A DNA stretch of 64,000 nt from Streptomyces sp. DH-12. Lineage in GTDB: Bacteria > Actinomycetota > Actinomycetes > Streptomycetales > Streptomycetaceae. Shown piece after piece: positions 27,873 to 36,499 of the stretch. The position numbers and the translations under genes were made by a program. How positions within the stretch are numbered: position 1 is the stretch's first letter; the number at the start of each line of letters is the position of its first letter. Location of the stretch: NCBI RefSeq assembly GCF_002899455.1, contig NZ_PPFB01000001.1, positions 1,178,001 to 1,242,000 of the forward strand, read 5' to 3'. A model generated the notes under the pieces. The model searched no databases and was not told the origin of the DNA. It saw nothing but the letters and a program-made list of their open reading frames with translations.

Positions 27873-28913
27873 TCAGGCGGACGCCCTGCGGACCAGCGTG
27901 ACCGGCAGCACCACCCCGGACGGCCCGGCGCCCGCGGTCTCGTCCGGCGCGGTGCCGCGGTCCAGGTCGCGCAGCAGCAGGCGGGTCATCAGGCGGCCCA
28001 TCTCCTCGATGTCCTGACGGACCGTGGTGAGCGGGGGTTCGGTCTGCTCGGCGATCGGCAGCATGTCGTCGAAGCCGACCACCGCGACGTCCTCGGGCAC
28101 CCGCCGGCCGTGCTCGCGCAGCGCCCGCAGGGCGCCGGCCGCCATCAGGTCGTTCCCGGCGAACACCGCGTCCAGGTCGGGCCGGCGGCCGAGCAGGGCG
28201 CGCATCGCCCGCTCGCCGCCGGCGGCGGTGAAGCCGCCCTCCTCGACGAGCGCCGGGTCGGGGTCGGCCATGACGTCCCGGAAGCCGTCGAGCCGGTCCA
28301 CGGCCGAGGTCTGGTCGAGGGCGCCGGTGATGTGCGCGATCCGTTGGCGGCCGAGGCCGAGCAGATGCCGTACGGCGTCGCGGGCGCCGCCGCGGTTGTC
28401 GGTGTCGACGTACCGCACGCCGTCCTCGCCGCCGTTCCAGTGCGGCCGGCCGCCGAACACGGTCGGCAGTCCGGCCCGCTGGATCAGTCCGGGCAGCGGG
28501 TCGTCGATGTGCAGGGAGAACACCAGGGCGCCGTCGACATGGCCGCCGGCCAGATAGCGCGCGACGCGCGCGTGGTCGTCGCGGTCCTCGGTGAGCAGCA
28601 GCACCAGCTGGTTGTCGTGGGCGGTCAGTTCCTTGCTGATGCCGCGCAGCTGGCGGGCGAAGAAGGGGTCGGCGAAGACCCGGGTCTCCGGCTCGGCCAC
28701 GATGACGGCGACGGCGTCGTGGCGCCGGGTGACCAGGCTGCGGGCGGCCTGGTTGGGGACGTAGCCGAGTTCGTCCACCGCGCGCCGGACGCGTTCGGCC
28801 AGTGGTTCGCGCACTCCGTCGGAGCCGTTGACCACACGGGACACCGTGGCCCGGGAGACCCCGGCCCGCGCGGCCACGGCCTCCAGCGTGGGACGTGACG
28901 CCGTCTCGCTCAC
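27873..28913 (-). CDS. LacI-family transcriptional regulator
   Basis: 346 residues. The LacI headpiece is at 7-60: TLEAVAARAGVSRATVSRVV, then NGSDGVREPLAERVR and ELGYVPNQAARSL with the hinge. The periplasmic-binding-protein-like core follows (VIVAEPETRVFADPFFAR, VFAGNDLMAAGALRAL, VVGFDDMLPIAEQ). GTG at 28913 with GAGGAG 7 bases upstream. A TATCCT -10 box (28950-28945) lies just below the 42-bp palindrome whose centre is GAGAGCGCTCTC, so autorepression is likely. Ligand is probably a sugar or oligosaccharide. The sugar-oxidation genes at 30-35 kb and the GH4/GH16 genes at 57-60 kb are possible targets. Confidence 0.9.
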   Translation of the reverse strand: MSETASRPTLEAVAARAGVSRATVSRVVNGSDGVREPLAERVRRAVDELGYVPNQAARSLVTRRHDAVAVIVAEPETRVFADPFFARQLRGISKELTAHDNQLVLLLTEDRDDHARVARYLAGGHVDGALVFSLHIDDPLPGLIQRAGLPTVFGGRPHWNGGEDGVRYVDTDNRGGARDAVRHLLGLGRQRIAHITGALDQTSAVDRLDGFRDVMADPDPALVEEGGFTAAGGERAMRALLGRRPDLDAVFAGNDLMAAGALRALREHGRRVPEDVAVVGFDDMLPIAEQTEPPLTTVRQDIEEMGRLMTRLLLRDLDRGTAPDETAGAGPSGVVLPVTLVRRASA

Positions 28914-28954
28914 TTCGGGGCTCCTCACCTGGCGGTTGGCCGAAAGGATAGCCC

Positions 28955-28996
28955 CGGCCCGCACGCGGCGAGAGCGCTCTCGCCGCGTGCGGGCCG
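28955..28996. promoter_or_regulatory. 42-bp perfect palindrome: LacI-type operator and laccase terminator
   Basis: The sequence is self-complementary from 28955 to 28996 around GAGAGC|GCTCTC. It begins 5 bases below the laccase stop codon, where its RNA would fold as a terminator. It overlaps the -35 region of the lacI-type gene, where its centre has the form of a LacI-family operator (compare CebR). Confidence 0.7.
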
Positions 28997-29000
28997 CCCG

Positions 29001-29990
29001 TCAGTGCTCGTGCCGCGACTTCTCCCCGGCGCCCGCGGTGTGGGCGTGCTCGTGCGGGTCGTAGCCGGGGATGGTGCCGTCCGGCTTCCGGACCAGGAAC
29101 AGGCCGACCATGCCCATGTCGGAGTGGCTCTGGACGTGGCAGTGGTACATCCAGGCGCCCGCGCCCACCCCCTCCCCCGCGATCACCTGGAAGCCGAAGG
29201 AGTCGGCGGGGCCGCAGATCTTGGTGTCGACGACCCGGGTGGGGTCGTCGGGGCCGGTGAGGATGCCGGTGCGGTTGTCGGCCCAGCGGTGACCGTGCAT
29301 GTGGAAGGTGTGGTAGTACTCGCCGTGCGTGATCATGACGATCTCGACCCGGTCGCCCACGGTGGCCTCGAAGTCCGGGCCCGTGTGCGCCGGCTTGTTG
29401 TTGATCGTCATGTCGTTGAAGACGATGGTGTGGGTGGCGTCCGGCAGGATGTCCCCCTTGCGGCGCACGATCACCGGGCCGTAGAGGCCGCCCCGGATGC
29501 CGCCGGTGCCGTGCACGGTGCCGACGACGTGGTCGTGGTAGTGCCAGTACCCCGCGCTGCCCGCCCGCCAGGTGCCGTCCGCGCGCCGTCCCGGCTTGTG
29601 GGTGCGCCAGGTGTAGGTGCGGGTGCCGCCGGGCTCGACGGCGCTCCGGTTCTGCTGGGTGCCGTCGCTGGAGATCTCGTAGTCGACGCCGTGGACGTGC
29701 AGGCTGACCGGGACGTCCATGGTGTTCTCGAACTCGATGTGCAGGGTGTCGCCCTCGTTGAGCTCGATGAGCGGGCCGGGGATCGTCGCCTTGCCCTTCT
29801 CGAGGCCGTAGCCCATCTGCCCGCCGGCGAGGCGCTCGGCGTACAGCTTGATCCGGCGCACCTCGCCCCCGGCGGGCGCGGTCCTCGCCGTCGCGGGGGC
29901 GCTCGCGGCCCCGGAAGCGGCTGACAACGATGTCGTCGCCACTGCGGCGCCGCTCAGGAGTACCCGCCGGTTGAAACCGCGTCTGTCCAT
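29001..29990 (-). CDS. Small two-domain laccase (SLAC), Tat-exported multicopper oxidase
   Basis: 329 residues, very close by eye to S. coelicolor SLAC. The Tat signal [20 protein letters not shown] covers the start. Type-1/2/3 copper ligands: [31 protein letters not shown] and [14 protein letters not shown] (Cys between two His). Only two cupredoxin domains, so it should work as a homotrimer that oxidises phenols and reduces O2 to water outside the cell. The His-rich tail ([17 protein letters not shown]) may gather copper. It diverges from the ThuA/sugar-dehydrogenase unit across a 162-bp gap. Confidence 0.95.
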   Translation of the reverse strand: MDRRGFNRRVLLSGAAVATTSLSAASGAASAPATARTAPAGGEVRRIKLYAERLAGGQMGYGLEKGKATIPGPLIELNEGDTLHIEFENTMDVPVSLHVHGVDYEISSDGTQQNRSAVEPGGTRTYTWRTHKPGRRADGTWRAGSAGYWHYHDHVVGTVHGTGGIRGGLYGPVIVRRKGDILPDATHTIVFNDMTINNKPAHTGPDFEATVGDRVEIVMITHGEYYHTFHMHGHRWADNRTGILTGPDDPTRVVDTKICGPADSFGFQVIAGEGVGAGAWMYHCHVQSHSDMGMVGLFLVRKPDGTIPGYDPHEHAHTAGAGEKSRHEH

Positions 29991-30064
29991 GCCGAACTCC
30001 CCATCTGGCTGTCATGAACCTGTGAAACCGTAGCGGTCGGCTCTGGGTTTATCCACACTCAGGA

Positions 30065-30111
30065 CAAAGTTCGTTTCTTTGCTGCGATAGGTATTGGCGT
30101 CCGGCGCAAAG
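30065..30111. promoter_or_regulatory. CAAAG/CTTTG half-sites between laccase and sugar-oxidation genes
   Basis: CAAAG-TTCGTTT-CTTTG (30065-30081) is an inverted repeat in an unusually AT-rich stretch, and GCAAAG at 30106 pairs with CTTTGC at 30077. The element lies in the shared promoter gap of two divergent export loci. Candidate operator. Confidence 0.4.
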
Positions 30112-30152
30112 AGGTCTAGCTTCCTTGACGCTGTTGCTGCGACCGAGGAGGG

Positions 30153-32699
30153 GTGGGTGGCCACGTGCGGTCCACATCGCGTCAAGAGCCCGCGCACACA
30201 CGCGGGTTGAGCACATCGAGCACCTCGAACGCACGAAGGACGAGAAGAGGACGACGCGCCTGGGCCGCCGCCGTGGCCGCCGGCGCCGTCGCCGCCGGCC
30301 TGCTGTCGGGTCCCGCCGCCAGCGCGCGCCCGGCCCCGGATCCGTCCCTGACAACGATGTCCATCACATCGCCGCCCGGCGGCGCGAACGTCCGTGTGCT
30401 GCTGTTCCACGGCTCGGCGGCCGACGGCGACGAGTCGCCCCTGGTGAACGCCGGGATCGCGGCGATCGAGCGGATCGGGCAGACCGGTCCGGAGAACCAG
30501 CGCTTCACGGTGACCGCCACCGGCGACGCGTCGGTCTTCACCAACGACAAGAAGCTGAGCCGCTTCAACACGATCGTCTTCCTCACCGGCGGCGGGGACG
30601 TCCTCGACCCGGAGCAGGAGGCGGGCCTGGAGGCGTACATGGAGGCCGGCGGCGGGTTCGTCGGCCTGCACGACGCGGCCCGAGCGGAGCCCTACTCGGA
30701 CTGGTTCACCGGGCTGATCGGCGCCCGCCCGGCCGCGGGGCAGGCCACCGTGCAGCGGGCGACCGTGGAGGTCGGCGACCGGCTGCACCCGGCGACCAGG
30801 AGCCTTCCGCTGGAGTGGAAGCGGCCCGACAAGTGGCTGAACTGGGCGAAGAACCCCTCCGGCGACGTCCACACGGTCGCCCGGGTGCGCGAGTCGACCT
30901 ACAAGCCCGGCGCCGGCGCCAACGGCTGGGACCACCCGGTCAGCTGGTGCCGCGACTACGACGGCGGCCGCTCCTTCTACACCGGCATGGGCGGCACGGT
31001 GTCGTCGTACGACGAGACCGACTTCCGCGAGCACCTGCGCGGCGCCCTGCTGTGGACCACGCGTCTGGTCCGGGCCGACTGCAAGGCGACCATCACCGGC
31101 AACTACAAGGCGGAGCGGCTCACCAAGCCCAACCAGCCCGGGCAGAACGACCAGATCGGCGAGCCGCACGGCCTGGTCACCGCGCCCGACGGCCGCGTGT
31201 TCTACATCGGCCGGGGCGGCGCCGACGCCTCGCAGCCGGTCGTCACCGACTGGAACGACCCTGATGTCGGCAAGGGCACGGGCGAGATCCACGTCTACGA
31301 CCCGAGGACCGAGGAGGTCACCCTCGCCGGCGCGCTCACCGTCTTCGGCAACAAGGGCGGCGGCGACGAGCTGACCAAGGTCGAGGAGGGCCTGCTCGGC
31401 ATCGAACTCGACCCGCGGTTCGCGCGGAACGGATGGGTGTACCTGCACTGGACCCCGCACTCGGGGATCGACCGGGACAAGCGGATGGCCGAGCGGCGGG
31501 TCTCCCGCTTCACGCTCGACCACGCCACCGGCAAGCTGGACCTGAGCAGCGAGAAGGTGCTGCTGAAGTGGCCGGTGCAGATCCACAGCTGCTGCCACGC
31601 GGGCGGCGGGATGGCCTGGGACTCCAAGGGCAACCTGTACATCGCCACCGGTGACAACAACTCCAGCGGCTTCAGCGGCGGTTACTCCGGCAACAACCCG
31701 GAGCCCCACTACAAGGGCGTGTCCTTCGCCGACGCCCGCCGCACCGCCGGCAACACCAACAACCTCAACGGCAAGATCCTGCGCATCCACCCGGAGCCGG
31801 ACGGCACGTACACCCTTCCCGAGGGCAACCTGTTCACCGGCAGGGAGACCGACGAGGGCGGCGGCAAGACCCGCGGCGAGATCTACGTGATGGGCGTGCG
31901 CAACCCGGCACGGATCTCCGTCGACAAGGAGACCGACGTCCTCTACGCGGGCTGGGTCGGCCCGGACGCCGGCGCCCCGTCGACGACCTGGGGACCGGCG
32001 AAGTACGACACGTTCGCCGTCATCACCAAGGCGTCCAACCGCGGCTGGCCGTACTGCATGGGCGACAAGCAGCCCTACCGGGACCGCAACCTGCCCGACC
32101 CGTCCAAGCCGCTCGGCTGGTACGACTGCGACCACCCGAAGAACGAGTCGCCGAACAACGACGGCCTGGTCAACCTGCCGCCGGTGACCGGCAACAACAT
32201 CTGGTACTCGCCGCAGGGCGGCGGCCCCGGCTTCCCGCGCGACGAGAACGGCGTCCCGTCCTACAAGCAGGACGAGGCGACGTACCGGCTGCCCTGGCTG
32301 AGGGGCGGCGGGCAGGCCGCGATGAACGGCCCGGTCTACCGCTACGACGACGCGAACCCCAGTGACGTCAAGTGGCCCGCGTACTGGGACGGCAAGTGGT
32401 TCGTCGGCGACTTCTACGACGCCGACCAGCCGCGCAACGCGGTGCTGATGGACCCGAGGACACAGGGCGACGGCGGTCTGCCGGTGCACTCGGAGTCCCT
32501 GAAGAAGATCGTGCCGGTCGGCGACGACGGCATCAGGAACCTGATGGGCTGGACGTTCGGCCCGGACGGCGCGCTGTACGTGCTGGACTACGGGCGCGGG
32601 TTCTTCACCTCCGACGCCAAGTCCGCGCTGTGGCGCGTCACCTACACGGGCGGCGGGCCGACCCCGGCCGCCGGGCAACTGGCGAGGGGGACGCAGTGA
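30153..32699 (+). CDS. Secreted ThuA-domain / soluble sugar dehydrogenase (GSDH) fusion
   Basis: 848 residues. Signal region [19 protein letters not shown] to about residue 58. ThuA-like class-I glutaminase-fold domain at about 78-300 (VRVLLFHGSA, FLTGGGDVLDPEQEAGLEAY, GGGFVGLHDAARAEPYSDWF). Six-bladed glucose/sorbosone dehydrogenase propeller at about 320-835 (IGEPHGLVTAPDGRVFYIG, EEGLLGIELDPRFARNGWVY, HCCHAGG-type segment, EIYVMGVRNPARIS, LMGWTFGPDGALYVLDYG). Such propellers usually use PQQ. Likely extracellular oxidation or 3-keto-sugar handling. GTG at 30153 abuts GAGGAGGG; GTG at 30165 is an alternative. Stop overlaps the next start. Confidence 0.87.
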   Translation: MGGHVRSTSRQEPAHTRGLSTSSTSNARRTRRGRRAWAAAVAAGAVAAGLLSGPAASARPAPDPSLTTMSITSPPGGANVRVLLFHGSAADGDESPLVNAGIAAIERIGQTGPENQRFTVTATGDASVFTNDKKLSRFNTIVFLTGGGDVLDPEQEAGLEAYMEAGGGFVGLHDAARAEPYSDWFTGLIGARPAAGQATVQRATVEVGDRLHPATRSLPLEWKRPDKWLNWAKNPSGDVHTVARVRESTYKPGAGANGWDHPVSWCRDYDGGRSFYTGMGGTVSSYDETDFREHLRGALLWTTRLVRADCKATITGNYKAERLTKPNQPGQNDQIGEPHGLVTAPDGRVFYIGRGGADASQPVVTDWNDPDVGKGTGEIHVYDPRTEEVTLAGALTVFGNKGGGDELTKVEEGLLGIELDPRFARNGWVYLHWTPHSGIDRDKRMAERRVSRFTLDHATGKLDLSSEKVLLKWPVQIHSCCHAGGGMAWDSKGNLYIATGDNNSSGFSGGYSGNNPEPHYKGVSFADARRTAGNTNNLNGKILRIHPEPDGTYTLPEGNLFTGRETDEGGGKTRGEIYVMGVRNPARISVDKETDVLYAGWVGPDAGAPSTTWGPAKYDTFAVITKASNRGWPYCMGDKQPYRDRNLPDPSKPLGWYDCDHPKNESPNNDGLVNLPPVTGNNIWYSPQGGGPGFPRDENGVPSYKQDEATYRLPWLRGGGQAAMNGPVYRYDDANPSDVKWPAYWDGKWFVGDFYDADQPRNAVLMDPRTQGDGGLPVHSESLKKIVPVGDDGIRNLMGWTFGPDGALYVLDYGRGFFTSDAKSALWRVTYTGGGPTPAAGQLARGTQ

Positions 32700-34900
32700 C
32701 ACGTCGACCGAGAGTGTGGGCCGCGCTGCTGGCCGGCCTGATGATGGTGCTCGGCCTGCAGGCGCTGCCCGCCGCCGGGCAGCCGAAGGCCGAGGGCGGC
32801 CGCGCGGCGGCCCAGGTCCTCACCTGGACCGCCGGCAACGACATCGACAGGTACCTGTCCGCACCGGCCACCGCGGTGGCCGGTCCCGCGACGATCGTCT
32901 TCGAGAACAGCGTGGCCACCGGCAACACCACCGGCATGCCGCACACCCTGACGTTCGTCACCTCCGACCCGGAGTACAACAACGACGTCCAGCTGAACAT
33001 CCTGGCCAACCCGACCGACGCGCAGGGCGGCCGGCACACGGCGGAGGTGACGCTCACCCCGGGCCGGTACCTCTACCACTGCACCATCCCCGGCCACGGC
33101 GAGATGCGGGGCGTGCTCACCGTCACCGAGGGCGGCGGCGAGGACACCACCGCGCCGGAGGCCACGGCGAAGGTGACCGGCACGCAGAACGGCCAGGGCG
33201 CGTACGTCGGGTCCGCGAGCGTCACCCTGGAGGCCACGGACGAGGGCTCGGGCGTGGACCGCATCGAGTACGCGCTCGGTGACGACGACGCCTGGCAGCC
33301 GTACACCGCCCCGGTCGTGGTCGACCAGGTCGGCACGCACACCGTCCGCTACCGCGCCCTGGACAGGGCCGGCAACGTGTCGGAGGAGAAGAGCGTCGAG
33401 TTCACCGTCGTCGCTCCGCCGACGGACGACACCACGCCGCCGGAGACCTCGGCGACCGTGGACGGCGAGAAGAACGCCGACGGTCACTACATCGACATGG
33501 CGACGGTCACCGTCACCGCCTCCGACACCGGCTCCGGCGTCAACACCATCGAGTACGCGCTCGGCGCGGACGGCGCCTGGCAGCCGTACGCCGGTCCGGT
33601 GATGGTGCACGAGGCGGGCACCCACACCGTCCGCTACCGGGCCACCGACAAGGCGGGCAACGCCGCGGCGGAGAAGAGCGTGGAGTTCACGGTCGTCGCC
33701 GCTCCCCCGCAGGACACCACCCCGCCCACCACCGGTGTCACCGTCCAGGGCACGAAGAACTCCGACGGCGCCTACGTCGGCCGCGCCACGGTGACGGTCA
33801 GCGCCGACGACGGGCACGGCGGGTCAGGAGTGGCGCGCGTCGAGTACTCCCTCGACGCGGGGCCGTACCTGGCGTACACCGCGCCCGTGGTGGTCGACCG
33901 GGCGGGCCGGCACACCGTGGCCTACCGGGCGACCGACGAGGCCGGCAACACCTCCGAGCCGCTCACGGTGAGCTTCACGGTGGTGTCCGGCGGGGTGCCC
34001 GCGCCCCCCTGCCCCGAGTACGACGAGCGGCTGACCGTGATCGTCGGCACGGTCGACTCGGGCGTGCCGAACCGGGTGACCGACAACCGGTGCCGGATCG
34101 GCGAGCTGATCGAGGACGAGAAGGAGTGGACCTCGCAGGCGCTGTTCCTGAAGCACGTCAGGGCCGTGCTGGACGCGCTGGAGGAGGAAGGGGTCGTCGA
34201 CCGGCGTGAGTACCGGGCGATTAACAAGGCGGCCCGGCAGTCCGGCATCGGCACGCCCGGTCGGACCGAGGGCTACCGCACCATCCTCGACGGCACCGAG
34301 GCGTCGTTCGCCCGGTGGGAGCAGGTGGGCGGCGGTTCGTTCAGCCTGAACCCGGACGGGTCGATCACCTCGGGCACCACCCGGGGCGGGCTCGGCATGC
34401 TGTGGTTCCCGGAGCGCAAGTACGGCGACTTCTCGCTGAAGCTCCAGTGGCGTGACGACGCCCCGGGCACCGGCAACGCCAACTCCGGTGTGTTCGTGCG
34501 GTTCCCGCAGATCCACGACCACCCGGAGGAGCCCCGTCCCGAGTGGGCCGCCATCAAGTTCGGGCACGAGATCCAGGTGTTCGACTCGCCCACCGGCGAC
34601 ATGTACAAGACGGGCTCGGTCTACGGCTTCGACCGTGTGGGCCTGGCCGGCGCGGGCGTGACGCAGAAGGGCACCTGGAACGACTACGAGATCCGGGTGG
34701 TGGACCAGCACTACGAGGTCTACCGCAACGGCGTGCTGATCAACGAGTTCGACAACGTCGGCGGCCTGGACTTCTCCCCGCCGCGCTCGGACGACCCGGG
34801 CACGGACGGGCGGCGGTACGCCTCCGGCTACATCGGACTGCAGGTGCACGGCACGACGGACGTCGTCTCCTACCGGGACGTGCGGATCAAGGAGCTGTGA
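32696..34900 (+). CDS. Secreted cupredoxin / OmpL47-repeat / 3-keto-disaccharide hydrolase (DUF1080) protein
   Basis: 734 residues starting at a GTG (32696) that overlaps the previous stop as GTGA. Signal peptide 1-32. Plastocyanin-like domain 37-145 with type-1 copper ligands His in TGMPHTLTF and Cys/His/Met in YHCTIPGHGEM. Three OmpL47-like beta-domains at about 148-240, 241-338 and 338-435 (TVRYRALDRAGNVS, TVRYRATDKAGNAA, TVAYRATDEAGNTS). Helical linker 437-515. C-terminal DUF1080 domain about 521-733 (LGMLWFPERKYGDFSLKLQW, NANSGVFVRFP). Probably takes electrons by copper and cleaves 3-keto-glycosides; see findings. Confidence 0.87.
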   Translation: MTRRPRVWAALLAGLMMVLGLQALPAAGQPKAEGGRAAAQVLTWTAGNDIDRYLSAPATAVAGPATIVFENSVATGNTTGMPHTLTFVTSDPEYNNDVQLNILANPTDAQGGRHTAEVTLTPGRYLYHCTIPGHGEMRGVLTVTEGGGEDTTAPEATAKVTGTQNGQGAYVGSASVTLEATDEGSGVDRIEYALGDDDAWQPYTAPVVVDQVGTHTVRYRALDRAGNVSEEKSVEFTVVAPPTDDTTPPETSATVDGEKNADGHYIDMATVTVTASDTGSGVNTIEYALGADGAWQPYAGPVMVHEAGTHTVRYRATDKAGNAAAEKSVEFTVVAAPPQDTTPPTTGVTVQGTKNSDGAYVGRATVTVSADDGHGGSGVARVEYSLDAGPYLAYTAPVVVDRAGRHTVAYRATDEAGNTSEPLTVSFTVVSGGVPAPPCPEYDERLTVIVGTVDSGVPNRVTDNRCRIGELIEDEKEWTSQALFLKHVRAVLDALEEEGVVDRREYRAINKAARQSGIGTPGRTEGYRTILDGTEASFARWEQVGGGSFSLNPDGSITSGTTRGGLGMLWFPERKYGDFSLKLQWRDDAPGTGNANSGVFVRFPQIHDHPEEPRPEWAAIKFGHEIQVFDSPTGDMYKTGSVYGFDRVGLAGAGVTQKGTWNDYEIRVVDQHYEVYRNGVLINEFDNVGGLDFSPPRSDDPGTDGRRYASGYIGLQVHGTTDVVSYRDVRIKEL
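33140..34000 (+). repeat. Three ~97-codon tandem repeats coding OmpL47-like domains
   Basis: Each unit starts near DTTPPxTxxTVxGxKN, continues YVGxATVTVxAxDxGSGV..IEYALG and ends HTVRYRATDxAGN. The nucleotide copies also resemble each other, for example GCCTGGCAGCCGTAC in units one and two. They probably act as spacers between the copper and hydrolase domains. Confidence 0.75.
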
Positions 34901-34922
34901 CCCGCGTTCCCCTGCCGTAGGA

Positions 34923-34963
34923 GCCGGGTCAGGAAGCCGGGGGTTCCGGCTTCCTGACCCGGC
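34923..34963. terminator. Strong bidirectional terminator
   Basis: A perfect 18-bp stem (34923-34940 with 34946-34963) and GGGTT loop, 23 bases after the stop at 34900. The convergent alcohol dehydrogenase gene ends 128 bases beyond. Confidence 0.85.
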
Positions 34964-34999
34964 CCGGCTGCCGTTTCCGCCGCCGCGCCCCGACCGCAC

Positions 35000-35087
35000 C
35001 CCGGAGAGCTGCGCGTACGCGCAGCTGGAGGAGGCCGTCCGCCACGACCTCGCGGAGATCCTCGGCGGGCCGTGCCCCGGACACCGT
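35000..35087 (+). other. Coding-like fragment without start
   Basis: In one frame this stretch reads PESCAYAQLEEAVRHDLAEI then LGGPCPGH, with G or C at nearly every third position. There is no start codon or binding site upstream (a terminator lies there), and the frame runs antisense into the dehydrogenase gene. It may be the relic of a lost gene. Confidence 0.25.
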
Positions 35088-35090
35088 GGC

Positions 35091-36281
35091 TCAGGGCTTG
35101 ATCAGCACCTTGACGGCGCCGTCCCGCTTCTTCTGGAACATGTCGTAGGCCTCGGGGGCCTCGTCCAGCGGGACGCGGTGGGTGGCGAAGTCGTCGACGC
35201 CCAGCGGGTCCTCGTCGGTGAGGTAGGGGATGATCTCGTCGCTCCAGCGGCGCACGTTGGCCTGGCCCATGCGCATCTGCACCTGCTTGTCGAACAGGGT
35301 GAGCATGGGCATCGGGTCGGCCATGCCGCCGTAGACGCCGGAGAGCGAGATGGTGCCGCCGCGGCGGACCAGTTCGATGGCGGTGTAGAGGGCGGCGAGC
35401 CGGTCGACGCTGAAGCGCTCGGCCATCGGGCCGCCGAGCTTGCGGGGCAGCACCGCTGAGGCGTTCTGCACCATGCGGGCCGCCGTGCTGCCGTGCGCCT
35501 CGGTGCCGACGGCGTCGATCACGGCGTCGGGGCCACGGCCGTCGGTCCGGTCGCGGATCGCCTCGACGAGTCCCTTCTCGTCGTCGAAGGAGCGCAGGTC
35601 GAAGGTCTCCACGCCGCGTTCCTCGGCCCGGCGCAGCCGTTCGGGGACCAGGTCCACACCGAACACCCGTCCGGCGCCCTTGACCTGGGCGACCCGACAG
35701 GCCATGTCGCCGATGGGGCCGAGGCCGAGCACCGCGACGCTGCCGCCCTGGGGAACGTCGGCGTAGGCGACCGCCTGCCAGGCGGTGGGCAGCACGTCGG
35801 AGAGGTAGAGGAAGCGGTCGTCCGCCGGGCCCTCCGGCACCTTGATGGGGCCGTACTGGGCCTGCGGCACCCGGAGGTACTCGGCCTGGGAACCGGGCAC
35901 CGCGCCGTACAGGCGGGTGTAGCCGAACAGGGCCGCGCCCTTGCCCTCGGCGCTGACCTGGGTGGTCTCGCACTGGGTGGGCAGGCCCGTCAGGCACATC
36001 CAGCAGTTGCCGCAGGCGATCTGGAAGGGCACCACGACCCGGTCGCCCACCTGGAGGTCGGGGACGGCCGCGCCGACCTCCTCCACGATGCCCATCGGCT
36101 CGTGGCCGAGGATGTCGCCCGGGGTCATGAACGGGGTGAGCACCTCGTACAGGTGCAGGTCGGATCCGCACAGTCCGGTGGAGGTGACGCGGATGATCGC
36201 GTCCGTCGGCTCCTCGATCCTGGGATCCGGGACGGTCTCGACCCGTACGTCCCGCTTGCCCTGCCAGGTCAGTGCCTTCAT
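35091..36281 (-). CDS. Zinc-dependent alcohol/formaldehyde dehydrogenase (MDR family)
   Basis: 396 residues. Catalytic zinc: CGSDLHLY (Cys/Asp), GHEPMGIV (His-Glu) and the later acidic ligand. The structural zinc lobe ACGNCWMCLTGLPTQC has four Cys. NAD loop VAVLGLGPIGDMACRVAQ. The length, an insertion near residue 120 and SDVLPTAWQAVAYADV are those of glutathione-independent formaldehyde dehydrogenase-like enzymes in the MDR family. Substrate not fixed. ATG at 36281 with GGAGG about 13 bases upstream. Transcribed alone towards the strong terminator. Confidence 0.88.
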   Translation of the reverse strand: MKALTWQGKRDVRVETVPDPRIEEPTDAIIRVTSTGLCGSDLHLYEVLTPFMTPGDILGHEPMGIVEEVGAAVPDLQVGDRVVVPFQIACGNCWMCLTGLPTQCETTQVSAEGKGAALFGYTRLYGAVPGSQAEYLRVPQAQYGPIKVPEGPADDRFLYLSDVLPTAWQAVAYADVPQGGSVAVLGLGPIGDMACRVAQVKGAGRVFGVDLVPERLRRAEERGVETFDLRSFDDEKGLVEAIRDRTDGRGPDAVIDAVGTEAHGSTAARMVQNASAVLPRKLGGPMAERFSVDRLAALYTAIELVRRGGTISLSGVYGGMADPMPMLTLFDKQVQMRMGQANVRRWSDEIIPYLTDEDPLGVDDFATHRVPLDEAPEAYDMFQKKRDGAVKVLIKP

Positions 36282-36499
36282 CGCCGCCTGCTCCCTCCGT
36301 GCCGGCCGGTGTGTCACGTCCGTGCGCGCCTGTGCGCCGCCCGTGCGGTCGCGTCCGGGTACCCGGGGCGCGGGACGCCGAACCGCTCGCCGCTGGGCCG
36401 ATCGGCGGACTCCACCGCGCGGAATCCCGTCCGGCCAGGCAGGGACGTAGACGATCGGAAAAGCGCACAATTGGAACAGCGGATGAGTGAGGACGGCCG

